A stretch of DNA of 5,713 nt from JADHOX01 sp038120515 (GTDB taxonomy: Bacteria; Pseudomonadota; Alphaproteobacteria; Rickettsiales; JABIRX01): the NCBI GenBank assembly GCA_038120515.1, contig JAYOLW010000033.1, forward strand, positions 1 through 5,713, given 5' to 3'. Position numbers and translations under genes: made by a program. Below the pieces are notes generated by a model that saw only the letters and a program-made list of their open reading frames with translations, had not been told where the DNA came from and did no database searches. Shown here piece by piece: positions 1-4,335 of this stretch. How positions within the stretch are numbered: the stretch's first letter is position 1; each line of letters begins with the position of its first letter.

Positions 1-1
1 A

Positions 2-52
2 ACCTGTATAAATGGTTATTTATAATAATAGTATAATATAATTACCTGTATA
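2..52. repeat. Two direct copies of ACCTGTATA, 42 bp apart
   Basis: ACCTGTATA occurs at 2-10 and again at 44-52. The offset of 42 bp is about four helical turns, so both copies would face the same side of the DNA. They lie just beyond the 3' end of the antitoxin gene. They could be regulator half-sites for a gene to the left of the window or part of an iteron set; two copies are too few to decide. The repeat itself is read directly, the function is unknown. Confidence 0.4.
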
Positions 53-62
53 GTGCAAGTTT

Positions 63-659
63 TTATATAGTTTTTAATTGATGAATCGTATCTGCCATCC
101 AAGAAGAAAGTTTGTTCGACATTTTAGTTAAGTATTTTTTATCAGCAGCATTTAATAACGATGCACATCTATCTAAAATATCTGTAGTAATGTTCTCTTT
201 TCCTAAATAATTCAAAGCGTTTAGGATTAGTACTACTTTTCCAGGAGTATCAATAGGAGGATTAATTTTGGTATGTTTGAAGCAAATTCTATTTTTACCT
301 ATTTTTCTTTCAAATGACCTTCCTGTGGTTAAATAATGATTTTGCGCTGGTACTTGATTAGACAAACCCAAAATATTAGCACAAACCGCACCAGAAGGGA
401 AAATTGACACTCCTAAAGAATGTGCGATAGCTTTTGCAATATCATCAATAGATGGAGGAATAACTCCAATATCCTTTTGAATAATAGGATAATAATAAAT
501 ACCCCAATCAATTCTTAAAATAATATCATCATCAATTAATCGAGTTAAATTTTTGTCGATTGTATTTCTTGTGGATAAATCAGCAAAATCTTTAGCACAG
601 AAAACCCATCCTCTTTTTTTAGATTTGATTCGATTAAGGATTTTTGATTTTAAAGTCAT
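63..659 (-). CDS. DUF6088 / AbiEi-like type IV antitoxin and transcriptional repressor
   Basis: The 198-aa product has the layout of DUF6088, the AbiEi-type antitoxin family. An N-terminal winged helix (about residues 1-57) runs from GWVFCAKDF through a recognition-helix-like stretch near IDKNLTRLID to the wing GIYYYP. A second domain (about 70-198) has PSIDDIAKAIA, PSGAVCANILGLSNQVP and LTTGRSFERKIGK, typical of the family. AbiEi proteins bind inverted repeats at their own promoter and counteract AbiEii, a nucleotidyltransferase toxin, without binding it directly. The start is placed 35 bp downstream of a strong -10 box; no Shine-Dalgarno is seen. A partner toxin would normally overlap or closely follow the antitoxin stop, but no ATG for one lies in the 62 bases left before the window edge. 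The gene may therefore be solitary, or its partner lies outside. Family assignment is confident, activity is inferred. Confidence 0.85.
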   Translation of the reverse strand: MTLKSKILNRIKSKKRGWVFCAKDFADLSTRNTIDKNLTRLIDDDIILRIDWGIYYYPIIQKDIGVIPPSIDDIAKAIAHSLGVSIFPSGAVCANILGLSNQVPAQNHYLTTGRSFERKIGKNRICFKHTKINPPIDTPGKVVLILNALNYLGKENITTDILDRCASLLNAADKKYLTKMSNKLSSWMADTIHQLKTI

Positions 660-679
660 TACAGTTAAATTAAAGAAAT

Positions 680-745
680 TATGTCATAAATATATTATAA
701 TATTTCTGACAAATATGTCAATCAAATTACTTTGTTCAATTGACA
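680..745. promoter_or_regulatory. TGTCA/TGACA operator-like repeats, 34-bp period
   Basis: TGTCA occurs at 682-686 and 716-720; TGACA occurs at 707-711 and 741-745. Both pairs repeat with an offset of exactly 34 bp, about three helical turns. TATGTCA is seen at both 680 and 714. TGACA (707-711) and TGTCA (716-720) form an inverted repeat around AATA that overlaps the -35 box. This would suit cooperative binding by the winged-helix antitoxin encoded alongside, but binding is inferred only. Confidence 0.45.
694..721 (-). promoter_or_regulatory. Sigma-70-type promoter of the antitoxin gene
   Basis: On the minus strand TTGACA (complement of 716-721) and TATAAT (complement of 694-699) are both perfect consensus hexamers separated by 16 bp. 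The -10 box ends 35 bp before the antitoxin ATG, giving a leader of about 28 nt. The -35 box overlaps one arm of a TGACA-N4-TGTCA inverted repeat, as expected for an autorepressed gene. Confidence 0.7.
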
Positions 746-780
746 TCTACTTCGTCCTTTAGGGCGGAGTGGATGTCAAT
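739..780 (+). repeat. 20-bp hairpin resembling an IS200/IS605-family end
   Basis: Bases 739-758 pair with 761-780. Seventeen pairs are Watson-Crick and three (748/771, 752/767, 755/764) are G-T, so the structure is perfect only as plus-strand RNA or ssDNA and imperfect on the other strand. The core CTTCGTCCTTTAGGGCGGAG closely resembles the hairpin downstream of tnpB at the right end of many IS200/IS605 elements, which also forms the 3' part of the TnpB guide RNA. No tnpA or tnpB remains nearby. It is probably a solo end or palindrome-associated relic. It could instead be an operator, as its arms contain TTGACATC and GATGTCAA like the antitoxin upstream repeats. Confidence 0.5.
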
Positions 781-991
781 GGAGAATTAAACGAAAAAGT
801 GGTGAGTTCCATTTTGGAAATATCCACTAAACATGAGCTATTGCTGGAAAAAAACAAATTCAGATGAGACGATGCTTGAAGAGCTTTTGAATGGAAACAA
901 ACTTTTAGATAATGGCTTTTTAGAAGTCGAAGATGAGCATTTTAGAATTAGCGATGGTCTTCTCTGCAAATATATTCAAAAATTTAGGTAA
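763..991 (+). pseudogene. 5'-truncated, frameshifted gene tail of unknown identity
   Basis: Frame 1 is open from 763 and reads GELNEKVVSSILEIS and on to a stop at 865. A second frame is open to a stop at 989 and encodes LLDNGFLEVEDEHFRISDG then LLCKYIQKFR. The two frames join if one A is removed from the A7 run at 848-854, giving one stretch of about 76 codons. There is no ATG at its beginning and a stop sits just upstream at 760, so the 5' end is missing, apparently cut at the hairpin ending at 780. The C-terminal sequence resembles a winged-helix-like tail; a HemW-type radical SAM tail crossed my mind but is not supported well enough to name. Either a true pseudogene or a homopolymer sequencing error on top of a truncated gene. 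Confidence 0.45.
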
Positions 992-1043
992 CAATCGTTT
1001 TAAAAATATTTGACTATTTGTAATATTAAAATACATTAGAATT

Positions 1044-1069
1044 TAAGATCACTCACACTTTTGATCTTA
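1044..1069. terminator. 8-bp stem-loop between convergent gene ends
   Basis: TAAGATCA (1044-1051) pairs with TGATCTTA (1062-1069) around a 10-base loop. It lies between the end of the decayed plus-strand gene (991) and the 3' end of the minus-strand 203-aa gene (1111), where a bidirectional terminator would be expected. There is no clear U-run on either side, so termination activity is uncertain. Nothing else is seen in 992-1110 apart from a short repeated AGTTCG at 1069 and 1090. Confidence 0.3.
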
Positions 1070-1110
1070 GTTCGCACTATCACAAGCCAGTTCGTACACT
1101 TTTAATATCT

Positions 1111-1722
1111 TTAGCAATTACAGAACCAATCTGAGCCGATGTTAAATTTTAAAAACATCTGCTTTAAATCCTCTTTTACCATATTTAAACCAAAAGCCAG
1201 TATATCAAAGGCTATATCAACTATTACAGAATCCATATCAACCGCTTGACCTGTGGCTTGCCTTCCCCACCATTCTTCTTTGTTCTTGTATTCCACGATG
1301 ATTTCACCACGATCTTTTAATTTTTGTAGCAACCATTTACTCACAAGCCAAAATTCGTAAACTTCTGGATAATCAATTAATCCATTTTCTTCAGCAGATT
1401 CAAACAAAGCTTCTTGATATTCATTGAATGTTCTTTCTGTGATATTAAATGTCATGAATTCCAAAGTTTCATCGTCACCTGAAAATTTACTTTTTAATAT
1501 TAAATCATCTTTGATTTTTTCTTGATCATCTTTGCTCAAATCACAAAAATCTCTAAATGAAAATTGTAAATACCTGTCATTTTGTTTAAATTCTAATGTC
1601 TCAGAATCATTACGTTGCAAATCTGAAACTAGTAAGTTTTGAGTTTTGTAAAAGCTGCTAGTAATTAAGTTGTTTACCTTTCGGATTTCTTTTTTCAATG
1701 AAATTAAAGTTTGTTCAGTCAT
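1111..1722 (-). CDS. Plasmid-type conserved hypothetical protein with WWGR...GQ motif
   Basis: The 203-aa acidic, soluble protein has no signal peptide or TM helix. The clearest block is the C-terminal half: EFWLVSKWLLQKLKDRGEII at about 123-142, then WWGRQATGQAVDMDSVIVDI at 151-170. I recall this pattern (W-V-S-x-W-L, then W-G-R-x-x-x-G-Q-A, then D) from small uncharacterised proteins common on proteobacterial plasmids, often near ArdC-like genes. I cannot give a family number or a function. Residues 1-110 are helical, rich in charged residues and less distinctive. It lies 254 bp downstream of the ardC-like gene on the same strand, so co-transcription is possible, though three hairpins separate the two. 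No Shine-Dalgarno precedes the ATG; the start is chosen as the first ATG after the T-rich stretch following the 1752-1776 hairpin. Confidence 0.75.
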   Translation of the reverse strand: MTEQTLISLKKEIRKVNNLITSSFYKTQNLLVSDLQRNDSETLEFKQNDRYLQFSFRDFCDLSKDDQEKIKDDLILKSKFSGDDETLEFMTFNITERTFNEYQEALFESAEENGLIDYPEVYEFWLVSKWLLQKLKDRGEIIVEYKNKEEWWGRQATGQAVDMDSVIVDIAFDILAFGLNMVKEDLKQMFLKFNIGSDWFCNC

Positions 1723-1751
1723 GAGTTTGTATGAAAAAAATTAATAAAAGT

Positions 1752-1776
1752 GGTATATGCAAAAACTGCATATACC
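1752..1776 (-). repeat. 10-bp perfect hairpin upstream of the 203-aa gene
   Basis: GGTATATGCA (1752-1761) and TGCATATACC (1767-1776) form a perfect stem with a 5-base loop. Read on the minus strand the stem is followed by ACTTTTATTAATTTTTTT, which makes it resemble an intrinsic terminator or attenuator 30 nt before the start of the 203-aa gene. It could also be an operator of dyad symmetry. Confidence 0.55.
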
Positions 1777-1785
1777 TTCTGCCTT

Positions 1786-1911
1786 ATGGCGAATGTGAAA
1801 GGAGGGTGAATTTTACAAGGGCAAATTTTTACTTTTTTGTTTTAGCAAGTGAATGGCAAAGCCATAGAGAAAAAAGTAACAATTTGGGAATACCATGACA
1901 TACCCTTGTAA
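1786..1911 (+). CDS. Possible 41-aa small ORF inside the palindrome (doubtful)
   Basis: An ATG at 1786 opens 41 codons to TAA at 1909-1911. The product begins MANVKRRVNFTRANFYFF and ends EKKVTIWEYHDIPL. It runs against the flanking minus-strand genes and lies almost wholly within the long imperfect palindrome, so its codon content is constrained by the repeat. No ribosome binding site precedes the ATG; the AGGAGGG at 1801-1807 lies inside the ORF and directly abuts a GTG. The opposite strand has an equally plausible short ORF (23 codons). I consider it more likely to be a by-product of the structured element than a gene. Confidence 0.15.
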
Positions 1912-1913
1912 AA
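1812..1913. repeat. 102-base nested imperfect palindrome
   Basis: Outer arms TTTTACAAGGG (1812-1822) and CCCTTGTAAAA (1903-1913) match over 11 bp. Middle arms 1823-1839 and 1870-1886 pair over 17 positions with a single mismatch (1829/1880). An inner hairpin ATGGC (1854-1858) pairs with GCCAT (1861-1865). Between outer and middle stems the right side has 16 unpaired bases (1887-1902) and the left none. The element fills the interval between ardC and the 203-aa gene. Such long palindromes act as single-strand origins, ssDNA promoters, oriT parts or structured leader RNAs; the sequence does not say which. Confidence 0.75.
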
Positions 1914-1966
1914 GAGGGAGGAAAGACCTAATGAATATGAAATGCTAAACATGGGTTTTTGCAAGA

Positions 1967-1987
1967 GTAGTAGTTTTCAACTACTAC
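1967..1987 (-). terminator. 9-bp hairpin overlapping the ardC stop codon
   Basis: GTAGTAGTT (1967-1975) pairs perfectly with AACTACTAC (1979-1987) across a 3-base loop. On the minus strand the stem begins in the last serine codons of the ArdC-like gene and the stop codon (1977-1979) lies at the loop. No U-run follows, so it may protect the mRNA 3' end or pause transcription rather than act as a classical terminator. Confidence 0.4.
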
Positions 1988-2744
1988 CAGCAGACAATAT
2001 TTCATGTGCAGCTTGAATTGCTCTTTTGAAGTTTGCTTCTTTAATGTCATCTTCATTAATCCAATCAGCTATGTAACCTCTCGAATATTCAAGATCTTTA
2101 ATTTTACCTAGAGAACTAGATACTAAATATGCAGTTGTTTCAGCTTCAAATTCTTCAATAGAACGATCAAGCATTCTTCCATCAACTATTTGACTTTTGT
2201 CTTTGTGTAAAAGGCAATGAGCTATTTCATGAATTGCGGTTTTAAATGGATTGTATGCTACTGGATTAATGGCTATTTTTCCTTCATTTGGAATAGCATA
2301 TCCCTGACAATTTCCATTTAACATCTGAAAACTTTCTTGTTTAATATTTAAAGAGTTTAATGCCTTATCTAAGCAAAACTCTGGTGATGACTCAATTTCA
2401 TATTCTTTGCCTTCTGTTTGCGACAATGAAAACCAATTCTTTTTCATTATGAAGCTTGTTTTAGTAATCACATTGTTTTCATCTTCTGGATCTTTGGTTT
2501 TTTTAACAATCGGTAAGTACAAGCTAATTGCTTTACTGCCTTTTTTGACATTTCTGCCAAGTTTTTTCCAACCATTAAAACTATTGATTGGTTCTATTGT
2601 AAACAATTGAGTTATAGCTAATATTTGATTATTATAGCTATATTTATGAAATAAGTTGTATGCTTTGTGTATTTTAGATGGCTGATCAAAAATTTCTGAT
2701 AAGTAATCTTTGTAATTAATGTTTAATTCTTTTGTCATTTTCAT
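1977..2744 (-). CDS. ardC: ArdC-like antirestriction protein (ssDNA-binding domain plus zinc metallopeptidase)
   Basis: The 255-aa protein has both parts of the ArdC family. Residues about 5-110 form the ArdC N-terminal ssDNA-binding domain (formerly DUF1738): YSYNNQILAI at 35-44, FNGWKKLGRNVKKGSKAISL at 56-75, then NWFSLSQTEG at 103-112. The C-terminal half is a zincin-like metallopeptidase: HEIAH at 172-176 gives the zinc-binding HExxH, and EEFEAE at 197-202 supplies the likely third ligand. ArdC of plasmid pSa protects incoming single-stranded DNA from restriction in the recipient. This gene points to a conjugative or mobilisable element. The reading frame extends 41 codons upstream, but that extension crosses a long inverted repeat and has no family similarity; I therefore start at the ATG at 2744 (another ATG follows at 2738). 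No Shine-Dalgarno is visible. Family confident; antirestriction activity inferred. Confidence 0.88.
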   Translation of the reverse strand: MKMTKELNINYKDYLSEIFDQPSKIHKAYNLFHKYSYNNQILAITQLFTIEPINSFNGWKKLGRNVKKGSKAISLYLPIVKKTKDPEDENNVITKTSFIMKKNWFSLSQTEGKEYEIESSPEFCLDKALNSLNIKQESFQMLNGNCQGYAIPNEGKIAINPVAYNPFKTAIHEIAHCLLHKDKSQIVDGRMLDRSIEEFEAETTAYLVSSSLGKIKDLEYSRGYIADWINEDDIKEANFKRAIQAAHEILSAGSS

Positions 2745-2788
2745 ATTTAAAAAGGTTAATAAATTGTGATTTGACAAAGTGAGAAAAA

Positions 2789-2832
2789 TTTTAATGTCTA
2801 AAGTAGTAGCAAAGCGACTTTTGACATTAAAA
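2789..2832. repeat. 16-bp inverted repeat between the divergent ardC and exported-protein genes
   Basis: Bases 2789-2804 pair with 2817-2832 with a single mismatch (2799/2822) and a 12-base loop AGTAGCAAAGCG. The arms contain AATGTC and GACATT, recalling the TGTCA/TGACA repeats near the antitoxin. It lies 45 bp upstream of the ArdC-like start and 61 bp upstream of the divergent plus-strand gene, so it could be a shared operator, or an ssDNA hairpin functioning in transfer. TTGACA at 2821-2826 lies in the right arm, but no matching -10 follows at the normal distance. Confidence 0.6.
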
Positions 2833-2892
2833 GGGCTACCGCACCGCATTTTTTGAACTAAAAGCACTTACATTTATTAGCTTTTTTTGATA

Positions 2893-3288
2893 ATGACTAA
2901 ATTATTTACTAATATGAAAATACTTTCATTCATACTTTGTGGCATGATGATCTTTGGCGTTAATATAACAAAGGCCTCAACAATGACAAAAAATGAGCAT
3001 TACTATAACGCTTTCTTCTGCAATTCCGTAAATGGTTTAGTAGAATTTAGGCTAGAAAATGGTACTAAAGTTGACTGTTTAACAAACGAATATGCAATTG
3101 AAGTAGACTGGGCTCAGAAATGGTATGAAGGTATTACCCAAGCATTATATTATGCCATGCTTACAAACAGAAAGGCAAAGTTGTTGCTAATTCTCAAAGA
3201 TAACACAGATCTTCGTTTTGTGAAAAGAGCAGATGATTTAATTGAGTTTTATAGGCTTCCTGTCTATATAGAAATCATAAATAAATAA
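2893..3288 (+). CDS. Small exported protein with PD-(D/E)XK nuclease-like motif pattern
   Basis: From the ATG at 2893 the protein has 131 residues. Its N-terminus is a signal peptide: KILSFILCGMMIFGVNITKA with a probable cut after TKA at residue 28. The ATG at 2914 would give a shorter, more typical signal. The mature part has a conserved-looking block, TKVDCLTNEYAIEVDWAQKW at 58-77, followed by QALYYAMLTNRKAKLLLIL at 83-101. I recognise this from uncharacterised small proteobacterial proteins. The order D61, E70-V-D72, K76, then Q83...Y87 resembles a PD-(D/E)XK fold, with the usual lysine after E-x replaced by D72 and a lysine displaced to 76. Nuclease activity is inference. The next gene begins 4 bp after the stop, so the two form an operon. 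Its last third is duplicated at 4046-4100. Confidence 0.7.
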   Translation: MTKLFTNMKILSFILCGMMIFGVNITKASTMTKNEHYYNAFFCNSVNGLVEFRLENGTKVDCLTNEYAIEVDWAQKWYEGITQALYYAMLTNRKAKLLLILKDNTDLRFVKRADDLIEFYRLPVYIEIINK

Positions 3289-3560
3289 AATAATGAAAAG
3301 CAAGATAATAGAAAATATATTTCCTATGCTTAACTGGTTATTTGGAATCTTGTTCTTAATCGCTAGTATAAGCTCTTTTGAAAATTCATTGTTGGATGCA
3401 ATCTCAAGTTTTATAATATCTTGCTTGTTATTACCGCCAATCAGACAATACATTTACAAAATTACAAAAATTAATATTTCTGCAGGAAGCAGAGGATTAA
3501 TTATATTCTTATTACTGATATTCATAGGAAATACTGAAAAGGAATCTCCTTTTGATGAAT
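3206..3560 (+). repeat. Duplicated module, copy 1 (gene tail plus TM domain)
   Basis: This segment covers codons from D106 of the exported protein through residue E89 of the membrane protein. Its left 55 bases (3206-3260) are identical to 4046-4100, and its right 135 bases (3426-3560) match 4201-4335 with four substitutions. The middle 165 bases correspond to the run of N in copy 2. Similarity stops abruptly at both ends. Confidence 0.9.
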
Positions 3561-3979
3561 CAAATAATTATAAATTACATAATCAAATTAGCTGGGCATT
3601 ATACGAAAAACCATTGTTAGTTGTGGTAGAGATAGATAGTTACAAAGGTGATATTATTGAGTCTGGCAGATATAAGGTAAAAGTTGAAAATATAATAAGA
3701 CTGGCAGAAATATTTAATATAATAGTTTCGAATAGGGAGCTATCAATCAGTGAGTGTATTTCTATTATTAGAAATAGTTCTTCCACATCTTATAAGTCAG
3801 ATGTAAAAGCTGAGTATTATCACCATACAGCTGGAGGAATTCAAAATAATCCAATCACAATAAATTTATCTAAGGGACAATATATTCACGTCGTGCCAAA
3901 TACCTACTATTTTGATAAAAGGGGTTTAGGCTCAACAGGTGTTGAGGTGTCTGGAGTTTTGAGTATAAAAAAGATATAG
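3293..3979 (+). CDS. Membrane-anchored protein with unknown C-terminal domain A
   Basis: The 228-aa product starts with three hydrophobic segments at about 10-28, 33-50 and 66-79. Charges fit an N-in, C-out layout: lysines at the N-terminus and an R/K-rich loop at 51-68 (RQYIYKITKINISAGSR) inside, and an acidic NTEKESPFDE linker outside. This predicts that residues 90-228 lie outside the inner membrane. That part is beta-rich by eye, from LLVVVEID through INLSKGQYIHVVPNTYYFD to VSGVLSIKK, and I do not recognise it. It has a single cysteine. The gene begins 4 bp after the exported-protein stop and lacks a Shine-Dalgarno, so translational coupling is likely. The anchor (residues 46-89 visible) recurs unchanged in the second copy joined to a different domain. 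Confidence 0.75.
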   Translation: MKSKIIENIFPMLNWLFGILFLIASISSFENSLLDAISSFIISCLLLPPIRQYIYKITKINISAGSRGLIIFLLLIFIGNTEKESPFDESNNYKLHNQISWALYEKPLLVVVEIDSYKGDIIESGRYKVKVENIIRLAEIFNIIVSNRELSISECISIIRNSSSTSYKSDVKAEYYHHTAGGIQNNPITINLSKGQYIHVVPNTYYFDKRGLGSTGVEVSGVLSIKKI

Positions 3980-4026
3980 GTTGGCTTCTTCATGTTACAT
4001 AGCAAAGTCTTTTCATTACTATCTGA

Positions 4027-4100
4027 ACACTAATCAAAATAGAAGCAGATCTTCGTTTTGTGAAAAGAGCAGATGATTTAATTGAGTTTTATAGGCTTCC
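4027..4100 (+). pseudogene. 5'-truncated duplicate of the exported-protein gene, running into the gap
   Basis: Bases 4046-4100 are identical to 3206-3260 and encode ADLRFVKRADDLIEFYRLP in the same frame as the parent gene. Upstream the match ends sharply. The frame is open only from 4027, after a TGA at 4024-4026, and has no ATG. The signal peptide and the motif block are therefore absent. This is a remnant carried along when the downstream membrane-anchor segment was duplicated, not a second functional exported protein. Confidence 0.75.
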
Positions 4101-4335
4101 NNNNNNNNNNNNNNNNNNNNNNNNNNNNNNNNNNNNNNNNNNNNNNNNNNNNNNNNNNNNNNNNNNNNNNNNNNNNNNNNNNNNNNNNNNNNNNNNNNNN
4201 TGTTATTACCGCCAATCAGACAATACATTTACAAAATTACAAAAATTAATATTTCGGCAGGAAGCAGGGGATTAATTATATTCTTATTGCTAATATTCAT
4301 AGGAAATACTGAAAAGGAATCTCCTTTTGATGAAT
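4046..4335 (+). repeat. Duplicated module, copy 2 (interrupted by assembly gap)
   Basis: The left part (4046-4100) is offset 840 bases from copy 1; the right part (4201-4335) is offset 775. The 65-base difference means that, if copy 2 is collinear with copy 1, the gap should hold 165 rather than 100 bases. Right-part differences are at 4256, 4268, 4289 and 4292, all third codon positions. Confidence 0.88.
4101..4200. other. Assembly gap of 100 N
   Basis: A run of exactly 100 N, the conventional length for a gap of unknown size. It sits inside a near-identical repeat, which is the likely cause of the assembly break. By comparison with copy 1 it should contain the last codons of the exported-protein remnant and the start plus first 44 codons of the second membrane protein. 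Confidence 0.95.

Noticed and set aside
553..762. Plus-strand open frame of 69 codons opposite the antitoxin 5' end
   Set aside because: It lies antisense to the winged-helix coding region and its promoter, and its peptide is a low-complexity product of A+T-rich DNA.
2407..2610. Plus-strand open frame of 67 codons within ardC
   Set aside because: It is antisense to conserved ArdC motifs; its hydrophobic look comes from the complement of lysine- and serine-rich coding sequence.
2745..2867. A 41-residue N-terminal extension of the ArdC-like protein
   Set aside because: The extension is encoded by the inverted repeat and spacer DNA and lacks family similarity; the domain begins right after the ATG at 2744.
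2887..2892. TTG start two codons upstream of the exported-protein ATG
   Set aside because: An ATG follows at once at 2893, and a further ATG at 2914 gives a regular signal peptide; nothing favours TTG.
3238..3453. Minus-strand open frame across the junction of the exported and membrane protein genes
   Set aside because: It overlaps two well-supported plus-strand genes, and a part recurs at 4034-4228 only because the DNA is duplicated.
4034..4275. Open frames running through the N run on both strands
   Set aside because: They cross unknown bases and have no meaning; the plus-strand one also changes frame relative to copy 1 because the N run is not the true length.
4287..4289. TTG at 4287 as start of the second membrane protein
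   Set aside because: The frame is open upstream to the gap, with 28 codons identical in meaning to copy 1, so the true start is in the gap.
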